NCBI GenBank assembly: GCA_963682175.1
Contig: OY821772.1
Location: 49,374,925 to 49,438,924 of the forward strand
DNA from: Triglochin maritima
Lineage: Eukaryota; Streptophyta; Magnoliopsida; Alismatales; Juncaginaceae
Direction of reading: 5' to 3'
DNA length: 64,000 bases
The notes below the pieces were generated by a model. The model was given only the letters and a program-made list of their open reading frames with translations, did no database searches and was not told the origin of the DNA. Every line of letters begins with the position of its first letter. The stretch's first letter is position 1. Both the position numbers and the translations under genes were made by a program. Shown in pieces: positions 1-11,034 of this stretch.

Positions 1-1501
1 CCACAGGTTCTCTCCAAGAAATGTACTCCTGAACCTGTAGAATTTTTATTTGCTTACATGTCACTTCGTAGAAAATGATAAATTATTTTATGTATATTAA
101 TATTAAACTCTTGCTAGTAGTCTGCAGTAAGTTTTCTACTTAACTATAAAAATAAAGTGTTGCATGACACAACACCTACCTAGGATTATCTTCAATGTTA
201 CATTGAATGGTAATTAGAGTACTATGTAATTTCATCGAGATGACGAGATAGTGACAAAGTTTTTGAAATAACCGTTACATGACACCTGCCTGGACATGTC
301 GTTGCAGCATCTGGATTGCTGACAACAAAATGGATTTTCTAATTAAAATTTAAAATTACATTTACTGACCGCAAATTCCTAAAACCTTATATTTACAACT
401 GACCCAAGCTATTGCCACCAAAGATACATGTCGCATTGACTACCATAAAGTTTTTATCACCCAAATGTACCCTTAATTTTGCAAATCAATATATATGTGA
501 TAAGGAAAATCAAACATAGATAGCAGGATCCAGTTAAATGCATATTGCAAGAGAAGAAGAAAAGGGTGGTTACTTTTCTTCTTCATCAGCACAATTAATT
601 ACAATAAAGGACTATTGAAAACATCAAACATTTCAACTTTACAGTCGATGTAGAGATGCATGCAACAAAGAAAGTAACACTGACCTTTTAAATTTACTTT
701 TGCTCTCTTCGCAGGTATTGGTGGGTTGATCATGCTTGGGAGGTCTATGTACATATTTCCTGTTTTTTTATCAATAAAGATATCTTTCTGGAGCCCATGG
801 GCCGGTCCTGCCTTACTTACGAAAACTATTATGGAATATTGGAATGTCATAGATTTTTCAAAACGAACAATATATAGTTAATATGGTATCGTATTTCTTG
901 CACTATCCCACATGCATAAACGAAATTATTCTTTACGTCTTCAAGCGGATTACATTAGGAATATGACCTGCTACGGCATGAAAAGTTGATACAGTGAGGA
1001 AAACTGTATAACGCTATATACTTTTATTTTCCTGTGACGTCTGATTTATTTTCTGCAATTATTATGTTGATATAATAGATGAATTGAACACTTACATGTG
1101 CTTTTTCCAAGTTTCAAACATGTCTAGCTTGGATGGAAATAAACATGTTGACATCGTCGCACTTCATAGGGCACACATGACTTCGGAAAAATTGAAGGAT
1201 ATAAGTTAGTTACAGAAATCCAAGATTTTCTAGCAAAGCTTAATATAATAAAAAATATAAAAAAACGATTTTGTCTCCAGTTCGCAGACTACATTTTAAT
1301 GTCTTTGCGATCATAACTGAAATTGTTCACCAGAAAGAGAAAAAGTTACTTCCAGATTTAGCTGTAACAGTCGAAAAATTGGTTTTATTCACTGCGAGTA
1401 TCAGGCTATAATTGTAGTTTTTAATCGAAATTTTATTATGACAACTACTGGAGATCATTATTATCAGACCACAGCGAGTATCAGGCTATATTTTATCCTT
1501 C
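1..1501. other. Non-coding stretch with one weak exon candidate
   Basis: AT-rich sequence with no long open frame. The only coding-like piece is a short stretch on the minus strand at about 687-812 (listed separately). The rest shows no recognisable gene, RNA or transposon end. It may be intron or flank of a gene lying to the left of the window, but nothing proves this. Confidence 0.5.
687..812 (-). CDS. Putative exon of an unidentified gene
   Basis: On the minus strand a CAG acceptor-like site near 813 is followed by about 42 open codons. They encode a polar, proline-containing peptide (PAHGLQKDIFIDKKTG, then a MYIDLPSMINPP stretch). The piece ends at a GTCAGTG-type donor near 686. The codon use and residue mix look like a real exon, not noise. 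No further exons could be assigned in the 1.5 kb around it and I do not recognise the family. It could be an exon of a gene that continues beyond the left edge, or a relic. Confidence 0.25.
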
Positions 1502-1839
1502 TTAGAGCATATTTAACAGCGCCCGGGCTACCCCCGGGCGCCCTGCACTCTCTCTCTGCCACGTCAGCTCACCCAACCCACCCAAAAAATCCCCTTATCC
1601 ATGCCCAGGCTACCCCCACACACCCTACACTCTCTTTCATCCACATCATTTCTTAATTAAACAAATTTAATTCTCACACAACATTTAACAAAATACATTA
1701 TATATAAATCTAATTCTAATTACATTATAATTTTAATTCGCGATATACTTATTATTACTATTAATTAATTAACAATATTAATCACTATTAAACACAAAAT
1801 TTTGAATATTTGAAATTTGAATATTTGAATTTCGAAACG

Positions 1840-2000
1840 CGCGTGACTGCACAGTATACGCGTGATTGCACAGTCTACACGTGAATCAAAAGTAGTCCGC
1901 GTGAATCTACAGTATACGCGTGAAAGAAAAGTAGTCCGCGTGAATGTACAGTATACGCGTGAAAAAAAAGTAATCCGCGTGATTGCACAGTGTCTAATTT
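1840..2000 (+). repeat. Tandem ACGCGTG/CCGCGTG motif array upstream of ORF1
   Basis: Short units alternating 'cagtatacgcgtga' and 'agtagtccgcgtga' repeat about eight times just before the ORF1 leader. The same array occurs in copy B at about 60300-60445. It is probably the promoter or transposase-binding region of this PIF-like family. Confidence 0.7.
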
Positions 2001-2094
2001 TTTCTCTATATATACCCTACACAAAAATCAATTTACACCCCATATCTTTTCCACAAAACTCAAAACTCAACTTACATCCCATATCTCTCCCACA

Positions 2095-3349
2095 ATGTCT
2101 TCTCCGGAGTACAATTGTTCCCCCCCCCCCCCCTCCTCCACAATCAAATCCGCATCCACGCTATCCACAACCATATCCCTCACGTCCATTTTACTAACAA
2201 CCCGACTTCTCCCAGTACGCACGACCATTCCCACCACCTGACCAAAACTCACCATTCCCACAATTCTCCCACTACGCATCCCCAGATCAAAACTTACCAT
2301 TCCCACAATACTCTCAATATGCACCACCATTCCCTTATAATCAACCACAGTTCCAGATGTTTGGCCGACCCTTGTCTCAAAATAACCGCCAGAGTATGGC
2401 GGACACTGAAGATGAGGGTAACGACGACGATGAGTCCCCACCACGACACACCCCCACACCACCATCCCCACCTCCACAGCGTCGTCACCTCAAGCAAGTC
2501 CAAACTGCCAAAGCCAATCCGAAGTTGTGGACCACAGCTGAGGACGAGAGACTTGTCTCTGCATATATGGAAGTCAGTTGCGATGCGGTGACAAGGACAA
2601 ACCAGAAGTCTACTTCATTGTGGACTAGGGTGAAACGTGTGTACGACATCTCCGTGGAAGGCACAGGCCTACCCGAAAGGAACGCAGAGTCCTTAAAAGG
2701 ACGGTGGAGGAGAATTATACCTGCTGTGAACAAGTGGGTCGGGTGCTTCGATCAGGCATTCTGACGGAAAAGGAGCGACCAGAATGACGACGATGTTGTC
2801 CGACAAGCGCACATGATCTACGAGCGAACTTATGGGCCTAGTAAATTTCTTTATTTTGATGCTTGGGTTATGTTGCGTAGGTACCCAAAATGGGAGAGTG
2901 TGATCTACGGAGCTAATGCCGTGCGTGTTGACTGGGAGTCCCCGGAGTTGCACGATGAAAATAGTCCCCAGTCAGGAAGCCTTGGGAAAAGAAAGAGCAC
3001 GGACGGCTCGAGGACGCAATCACCCTCGGATGCAAAAGAGTCGATGCCGAAGTCGTCTACACGCCCAGAAGGTGTGAAGAAGGCTAAGAAAAAGGCTAAG
3101 AGTGCATTACGCCCCGAACGAGACACCGATGTTAGAGAACTTGCACAACAGATGCGATACACCGCCCAAGTCAGAGAAGATGGTTTCTCCAAGCAAGAGG
3201 AGTTAGCGGAAAGGAATTTCCAGAGTCATTTAATAAAAAATAAGTTGGACATGCTTCACTCTCTGATGAGGAAGGACAACCCGACGGAGAAGGATCAAAA
3301 AGTAATCGATAAACTTCTCGCCTGGGCAGAAGAGAATGGGTACGTGTAG
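2095..3349 (+). pseudogene. PIF/Harbinger ORF1: Myb/SANT-like protein with NAM-associated C-terminus, broken
   Basis: The frame begins at ATG 2095 (MSSPEYN). It has a Pro/Gln/Tyr-rich N-terminus, an acidic linker, and a trihelix/MADF-like domain at about 2520-2760 starting KLWTTAEDERLVSAYM. The basic, coiled-coil-like C-terminal part ends DKLLAWAEENGYV at 3349. PIF/Pong ORF1 proteins bind DNA and help the separate DDE transposase. Two breaks are visible: a run of about 14 C at 2120-2135 that shifts the frame near the start, and an in-frame TGA at 2762 in the middle of the conserved region. Copy B reads through 2762 but has its own stop elsewhere. Confidence 0.85.
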
Positions 3350-3664
3350 TTTGATGTAGTCCGTATTTCGTATGGTTTGTATTTCCCTTAGTTTGTATTT
3401 CGGGTTGTAGTAGTCCGTATGGTTTGTATTTCCCTTTAACAGATGTTTCATGTGGTTGGTTGTATTTCGTATTTTATTATTATTAATGTATTGTTGTTAT
3501 GGTATTGTTGTATTAATTTTTTTTCTATTTAACTTGAAATTGTTGGTTCTGGAAAATTCTTAATTTTAATCACTTACAAAAAATTATTACCCCACATTTA
3601 TAACAAATACCAAATCCATTAATAACAAAACCAAAACTAAAAAAAATCAAAAAAAAAATTAACC

Positions 3665-3827
3665 AATGGGAGGGGAACACGTGTCCCCCTCCCATGGGCG
3701 CCTGGGCGTCTGCCCGGGACGCCCACCGCCCGGGCAAGCGCCCGGGCGGGCGCCCCGCCCGTTAACGGGGGTGCGCCCGGGCGCCCGACCAGGGCGCCCG
3801 GGCGGGGCACCCCCGTTAAGGGTGCCC
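3665..3827. repeat. GC-rich nested palindromes, right subterminal region of PIF copy A
   Basis: About 160 bp of interlocking CCCGGGCG/CGCCCGGG palindromes, including GTTAAC flanked by CCCG/CGGG and several GGGCGCCC units. It can fold into several alternative hairpins. The matching sequence in copy B is at 58465-58620. Confidence 0.8.
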
Positions 3828-3830
3828 TTA

Positions 3831-6150
3831 GTGGATTCCAGGTCTCATCGGGTGGACTCCCGACGCCATCCGGAGTCAGAATCCAGTCTTGCTTCCGCTT
3901 CGCGTCAATACAATTAACAATGTCAAGTTGTATGCTAGGAGGTAATGATGTTAGATAATCATAGACGATGGTGACCACACCACTAATTAAGAAATCCTCC
4001 CTGAGTTTTCTGTACTATCAAATCCTCTATACAAAATGGTTTCCTTAAAACTAATTAGTCATCACCATGTATGAAAACGAGTTTAAAAAGTCCTCATGTA
4101 AATACTAGCTTAGGAATGCAATTAATCAAGTAGGCCAGGAGTTAAATAAACACCATGTAGTTATTATACATATCTGGCATTCACAACTCCTTAAACATAC
4201 ATCTAAACTGGTTGGTTAACAAGCACTATTTATACATGTATTGTGACTAGTTATAAACTCCAAAAGAAGTTCAGTGCACTTGAAGAGTAAGGGATCTGAA
4301 ATTTTTAAACAAAACCCATGAACATTTGCCAACAAGGATCTGAAATATGATTCATTTTCGAAAGGGGGAAAAATATCATGCAAGTACAAAATTGTTTAAC
4401 TTAAATGGGTATTTTTCAGGACTGTTACCTGCAAGTGCATCTCTTAGCCCCTTTTCTCAGAACATAGTTTGGCCTGCGAGCTCTCGGAGTGATTTCTGGC
4501 TATATGTAGGAAGATCGAGAAAAATAGAATATTCGAGATGCATTTTGAATAATTACGTAGATCGATGTAGGCTAGAAAAAGTCACCGCTCAGTTGGTGGT
4601 GGGGGCATTTAACCAATGCTAATTGTAAATTGATATATTCATTGCTTGTGAAAACGACAAATCTCCGGCGGGCGGAGGTCCATTGTTTGGTTATATATCA
4701 CAGGAAAGCACAATATATATATATAATAGACGATTATATTAGTTGGCCCCACCAGCGTATCCAACATCAAAGGTGGGTATGCAATTGCATACGTAATTTG
4801 TTTTAAAAAATAAAATCCTAGTAATTTGTTGTCCAGCTGGATCTTCTTTTGACTACTCATAATTTCCAAAAATTCGCCTCTACAATGAGACACGTAGGCT
4901 ACAAGTTGACTATCGCCTAACATCATTTCACCGGGACGCATGTGGAGGTTCAAACTGGTGTCTTAACGAAATGAAATCTCTCCTTTTGTCATTGAACTCA
5001 TACAATTATAATTTTTAATTTGTGTAAAACTAGAGATAGTACGAGAACTATTTGTTAAGGCGATCAAGAATTAGTAAGAAAGTTCAAAAATATTAACTTA
5101 AACTCGAAAATACTACCACTTTTTTTGAGTACTTAATTAATTCTAATTTAGGTATTTTACTTATAATTAACCTTTCTGGATTTTTTAACTAATTGGACTA
5201 ATTAGATATATAAAAACCTAATATATAAGTCTAATTGTTGGTATTGTGTTGGAACTGATAAGTCATTATTAGGGAACAAAATCTCAAAATTAATGACTAA
5301 CTTTTAAAGAAACCAACAATCTCTAGATGCATAACCCAAATGGTTTTGACAACTGGAACTAGATCTCAAAATCCGAGGAGGATCGTCGGTCTGATCACCC
5401 AAATTTCCATTTCAATATTGCACATTGTTCCTTGCAAAATAATGTCGCAGTATATTGAATTTGTTATCTTTGCATACCAAGTTTAATTCCCGAATATCCA
5501 CCGGTTGGCCCACGACTACATGTATGGCATATGTACGGCCACCGATCTGGATTTTAAGACACTTTAAAAAGTCAACTGATGAAGCCATCATGTTGTGTCA
5601 TGTGGAAAATGAGAATCTATCAAAATTGAACCGATTAAGTCAATTTAGAATTAGAGTTATGCTTCCAAATCTTACGTTAATTACAGTTCCAAAATTTTCC
5701 GACCTCATAAATGCATATCAAATTTGAACCCAAAACTATGACATCCTACCCAACCTAAGAGTAATACAGTGGACATTCTATAGTCACATAATAGGTAAAA
5801 AAGACTTACTTGTACGTCGTTTAGTTCAAATGTGTAGTAGTTTTGCATAACTTCTGGTTTTAGATTTCAATGCTCAACAAAAGGAATCACATCATTGTGT
5901 TAGGTACTATAATGAAAGAGGTTTATGGAACAACAAAAATATTGTTTTGAATCATTTAAAAAAGATACATGATACATCACTATAATAAAACTACTATAGA
6001 CAAATTCATGGCGGTAGGAAGTTCATTGTCATATACATCTGAGAAAATATTTATCATACATCACAAAAATATAACTACTAAAGACCGAATTCATTGCGCT
6101 TGCTTTCAAGGTCAGAATGACGTTGTCCGAACCACAAAATATTGACAAAT
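3831..6150. other. Intergenic stretch, nothing recognised
   Basis: AT-rich DNA without a convincing open frame, splice structure or transposon terminus. Open frames here are short and have no family-like residues. Confidence 0.55.
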
Positions 6151-6640
6151 AGTCACAAGGTTGGGATATACAATGAATAGGTTATCACCCCTTAACAAAT
6201 AGACATCATGCTCGTGTCGTGAAAATCAAAAGATATTTATCAACCAACACTGAGTTTTGGTGTCCAACAAATAGGTCATCGTCTCGTAACAAATGGACTT
6301 TACGTTCTTGTGGTGAAATGATTCTAGAACCCAATTAGTATAAGTAACCCGACAAAGAATCACAATATTGTCGTCCAATCTATGCTCCTTACAGCTAACA
6401 CTTGGGTCAAAGGATACTACAACCTAATTGACATACATGACCTCACAAAGAAACCAAAATCAATGTGCTAATGCAATGTGTGAACTTAAGGTGTGCACAA
6501 AAACTCCACACAATCTGAATGTTCAACCAATAGGATCTTGTTCGTTTAGACTTTGTGCTTGTGTGGTGAAATGACTTTAGAAATTGAACGGCAAAAGTAA
6601 CTCGACGAAGAACTCAATGATTTAAAATGTGGTAATGTAA
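6150..6640. repeat. Degenerate tandem repeat, about 110-250 bp spacing
   Basis: Three or more diverged units share 'aacaaatagac', then 'cttgtg(g)tgaaat(g)a', then 'aaagtaac(c/t)cgac(a/g)aag'. Examples lie near 6195-6235, 6275-6350 and 6535-6610. Units are too diverged to give an exact period by eye. Probably an old satellite-like or transposon-derived repeat. Confidence 0.4.
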
Positions 6641-7659
6641 AAGTAAAAGGAAACATTTATCGATTTACAATTTCTATTGTAATGATATAAAAGTTATGTT
6701 TTTAATTTAAAAAGTAATAATAAAAATATAGGATTGTGATGTCCATTTACAAGGTCTACATATAGGAATATAAATCATAAGTAATTGACCTTAAGTAGAA
6801 TGTCTGTAACACAAATCAGAAAGTCATCGTCATGTCGAAAATGTTCATCTAAAAATTGTGATTTGTAATTTGAGAATTGACGTGTCAAAACAAAGATAAC
6901 TATAAAAAAAATCTCGTCGTACAGGACAATCCAATAGTAGAGAATAGTCCCACTACTGTCGTTGGTATCACACTCTCTCTCACGCTACATATGAATTTTT
7001 ATATCTTCGGCACAGTGTACACGTAAGATGGCATCAAAGGTGCATCAAATCCAAACGTCATGGACGCCCAACCACGTTTTTTTAAAATAAAAAGGCGCAA
7101 CCACGTATTATTGGTCCAGCCACAGTAACAATGACGAGGATAGATGTTGGCCCATGTCTCATCAGGTCAGGTGGTGTCCGTCTATTTTTCTAACCAAAAT
7201 CAGGAGTTGGGAGTATCCGATTCCAACCTGCTAAACTCCTATTTTAACAAAAACCTATAACTTTTTCAACATTTGATTCAAGGCCAAGTTTGAAGGAAAT
7301 CTCGAATTGCATGTCCGTCCCTGTCATGTGAGGTTATTTGTCATCATCGTTGTGGTTAATTATCGTTCTGGGATTACTAGAATGTGTTTTGCGTCCAGCA
7401 TGGACCATTTTTTTAAGTTCTGTGACGGTTGAATTTTGCGAATCGATTAGTGGCAATTTTCTGATGCATGTTTTCAAATTAGAAAAAAAAAGCGTTGCAA
7501 TTTCAGTTACTGATGGAATTGTGTTTGTTGGCTTTGCAAATTCAATCATTTCATTTCAGATAAAAGTGACTGTGCCTAACAACGTAAATATATGTGTTCA
7601 AATTTTCAAATTTGTCATTGGGCTTTCAATCAGGGTTAACTGACCTATTACTGTCTAAT

Positions 7660-8860
7660 GAGTTGGGTCTAGTTCACATAGAAGGGGGGTCATACAACAA
7701 TGTAGAAAATTGAAATCGATAAGATTTTATCTGTTGGATCTTGATGGCCACTAATTTAATTTTTATAGTAAAGTAAATGCAGCGAAAATAAAACAAATAA
7801 GTAGAAATTAGCAAACCAAAAGTAAATCGGAGATTTTATAGATGTTCAGCACCCTAATTGGGTCATAATTCCCTATTGCAACCTACACTTGATCACTGAT
7901 GACTTCGCTAATCCGATCTCCATTCCATACCGAGAGCAAACATTTTACAATTCAAGTTCGCAAACAACATCGCTGAACTTGATTCTTCCTATTACAACCC
8001 GAGAGAGTGACTTCCTTTGAAACAATACAACTTTCAAACAAATGAAGGTGGTGTTACAAAACACTCCAACACTTGAGCATGATAAGTTTTAAGAACACAA
8101 GTGACAAGTGTAACATTTCAGTGTAAGATTTGATCTTTTGGAGTATGAAAAGTTTCTCTTAAGGATCAGAGCAAATAGGAAGCAAGAGATGTGTTAAACT
8201 AAGTTTTGAACACCTTTTTATTGGCTCTAAGATCCATAGTCATTGAGGCTAAAGACAAAAGAAGTTAAAGGCAACTGATCAAAAGATATAAAACAAAAGT
8301 TCCGTCGGAACCATAAACAGTTGATCGTTGCAGAGATATGTAACCATTCACTTAAGTTCTTACATTATTTGCTCGAACAAATGAAACAAACGGTTGAACA
8401 AACAAATATAACTAGGAGTTTGTATACTCGACGTTGAAAAAATGGTCGACCAGCAAGTAAAAAACGATCGAACAAAAACAAGAAAAATTATTGTCCATTT
8501 TGGGTTTGATTCGGTCAATCGCTACGTGTAGTCCGGTCAACCAATAGTATGAAGTCCAAATTGAGTAAATGTGCAATCTTCAAAATAACTGTTGGGGAAT
8601 AACGATGAAAAAACGACTAGAAAATAAAATTTGAAAAACCAAAGAACGGTCAGAGAAAAACCTCAGAACGATCAACAATTCAATCAAGAAGTTGTTGATT
8701 ACAAACTGTCAGACGGAAGCTAAAAAGTTTTGGTCGACTGTTTTCCCCAGACATGCTAAAGTTGATGGTTTATGACAACGATTTATGTGATCCATTGATA
8801 TCCGAATGATATGAGACTTTATGTGTGATTTCTACAGAAAACCTAAAGTAAATGTTGATG
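7660..8860. mobile_element. LTR-retrotransposon-like remnant
   Basis: No coding frame is visible. The stretch carries GGTCGACC-type palindromes near 8440-8530. Its A-rich text, with 'gtgcaatcttcaaaataac' and 'tgttggggaata' segments, resembles LTR or LTR-adjacent DNA of plant copia elements. Neither a paired LTR nor a target duplication was found, so the boundaries are approximate. Confidence 0.3.
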
Positions 8861-8863
8861 GAT

Positions 8864-9345
8864 CACTAGTGCCGAATAGGCTTTACTCGTCGCCCAATAG
8901 ACGTCGACCGTTATAACAATCGACGTCTAGAAGGTAGAGCATAGCATAGACGTCGGTCGTTACGACGACCGACGTCTATGTGGTAATATAGATGTCGGCT
9001 ATTGTATTATCTCGTTTATTCGACGCCTATTGGGTATAACGTCGACAAATAGACGTCGGGTATTCGTTTAACCTGTGAGGCGACGTCTATAGGGTATAGA
9101 CGTCGGATATTTATAATATCCGACATCTATAGGTCTAAAAGAAAACGAATAGACGCGTTTTCTGTCATTCATTTCAGACGAAAACCCACCCAAACCCTAG
9201 CCGTCCCGCGACCGAATCCTCCTCCGCGACAGATCTCCAACCGATCTGCACCGTCTCCGATACCGCAACGACGTCCCAACCTCTCCTCCCCTTCTCCGGC
9301 CCTCTTCTCCTTCTTCCTCCGTCTCTCCACATCCTACCAATGTAA
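8864..9345 (+). mobile_element. CACTA (En/Spm) transposon end with subterminal repeats
   Basis: The terminus CACTAGTGCCGAATAGG begins at 8864. It is followed to about 9150 by at least eight direct and inverted copies of a TAGACGTCGG-type motif. This terminus plus subterminal repeat array is diagnostic of CACTA elements. From 9170 a C-rich leader with 'aaaccctag' and a GTAAG-like donor near 9340 looks like the untranslated first exon of a transposon gene. No TNP1/TNP2-like coding frame and no opposite terminus were found downstream. This is a truncated or deleted copy. Confidence 0.75.
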
Positions 9346-9899
9346 GTGTTAAGTTCGTTTTTGTTTGTTTAATTTCGGATTTTTCTTGTAGTAATGATTC
9401 TTTTCTATGTTAGTATACTTCTCGTGTCGTTTATTGTTAATGAATGCGACATTTCGATTTTTTGGTTTTAATCTTGAATATATTCGTATTTTCATGATTT
9501 ATGCTTAAGTTTGTTGATATTTTGTATGTTCTTGAAAGAAATGAAGTCTCTTGCTAGCTTGAACTAGTTAAGTTTTGATCGAAATCTTTTGGATTCGTAA
9601 TTTACTAGATATCGATATCCCAACAAGTATGCTCAAGTTTACAAAGATTCCTAAATACTCAAATAAAGATAAAATTACATGTCTTAAAATAACTTAATTA
9701 CATGTTTTCACCTTTTGAGTCTTGATCACCTATTAGGATAAAAGTATGCATAATACAAGTGTATATGCAATGCATGGAGTGTGTTTGACCAAATTTGATT
9801 GTGATTAAGATTACGCTGATTAAATTATCAAAATACTCATAATTATAACCTAAAAGTCAACATTATCATCATTCTTCTTTCATGATAATTGACATTATA

Positions 9900-10648
9900 G
9901 GGGTGTTTGTGCACAAGAAACCGCTAGAAAATGAATTCCGCGGTAAAAAAGAAATCAACCGAAAATAGAAACTAAAGGAAACAAGTTTTCCTTTGACCAA
10001 GATCATATTTGTACAAGCCACTAGAAAAATAAAAAAACTGAATTAATTAACTATCATTTACAAAAAATTAATATTATTTGTAAATATTGTATATATAAAT
10101 GTATAATTTATTGTGTAGAATATGTTGTACGTTAAAATTTAAATAGACATGGCACATTTTAGTTTAATTTAACTCAAAAAGGTGATGCATAAATTATATA
10201 TTATATATATACACTTTTAAACAATACACTAAATTAAAATTTGAATAACATTTTATTTTAACTAGACGATATGAAGTTCAAGATGTATTCTTTTAGTTAA
10301 TCTTTATTATCTAATTTTATGGTATAACTTTGTAACAAAAATATTGTCATTATTTTTTTAAAGATAATCATATTTTTTAAATTTTTAAATGATTTTAATA
10401 TTTTTGTAGTTAAATTTCTATGTAATAAAAATAAATATTAAATAAATTTGATAAACATATACATTTTTTATTGGTTTCCTATAAGATGTATGAGAAACTG
10501 AAAGAAAAGATTTTAGTACATTCTGGATGATAGAGGAAAATAGAAGAAAAATATTTTTCTATCCCAAGACTAACACAAACATCAGGAAAAATTCTAATCA
10601 AAAGGGAACTATTTTTTTCCATTTGTTTCCTGGTACACAAACACCGCC
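9900..10648. mobile_element. Non-autonomous TIR element (MITE-like)
   Basis: The left end GGGGTGTTTGTGCAC at 9900 is mirrored by the right end GTACACAAACACCGCC at 10648, an imperfect inverted repeat of about 15 bp. The interior is very AT-rich and non-coding. No clear target duplication was seen, so the superfamily (hAT or PIF type) is open. Confidence 0.55.
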
Positions 10649-11034
10649 TGTATGAGAAAAACTTTGAAAGACATGACTGTGCATCACACCTAAAGACCTA
10701 ATTGCCTAATCAAGCTAGGTTCGGCTTCTAGTATAAAATGTTTTCGCAACCTAACGAGCCCATGTAATTATTGTATCTTCTTCATTTTCAGGACGCACAA
10801 ACACAACACAAGCCTCTATAGAGAAGAGAACATTAGAACAAGCGGAGACGAACGAAAAAATCATCTTGCCTTCTATAGGAAGGATAAGATAAAAACACAC
10901 TCCATCGAGGATTTTACGATCTCAACTTTTCAGTCATCGAAGAGACCCTACAAGGAAATATGATTTACATGTAATGAGGCTCACAAACAGACTGAGAAAA
11001 CAGTACATAAAGTCCTTCCAAATTTCATCGAACC

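Larger units (their letters stand above)
1505..3827 (+). mobile_element. PIF/Harbinger-like DNA transposon, copy A (ORF1 only)
   Basis: The element is 2.3 kb and is flanked by the 3-bp target duplication TTA (1502-1504 and 3828-3830), as is usual for PIF/Harbinger transposons. The left end reads GAGCATATTTAACAG. The right end, read inward on the minus strand, starts GGGCACCCTTAACGG, giving imperfect terminal inverted repeats. Subterminal DNA at both ends is rich in CCCGGGCG palindromes. Only the Myb/SANT-like ORF1 is present. No DDE transposase frame is visible, so the copy is non-autonomous. A second copy lies inverted at 58465-60795. Confidence 0.9.

Noticed and set aside
2115..2591. His/Pro-rich open frame overlapping PIF ORF1, and its mirror at 59695-60195
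   Set aside because: It is the out-of-frame shadow of the Pro/Gln-rich N-terminal coding region of ORF1; both copies show it only because they are nearly identical.
3637..3978. Arg/Gly/Pro-rich frames on both strands, also at 58385-58699
   Set aside because: Produced by the GC-rich palindromes of the PIF subterminal regions; no domain and present in many frames at once.
7338..7643. 101-residue frame with hydrophobic start
   Set aside because: No splice context, codon use or family pattern supports it, and the opposite strand is equally open.
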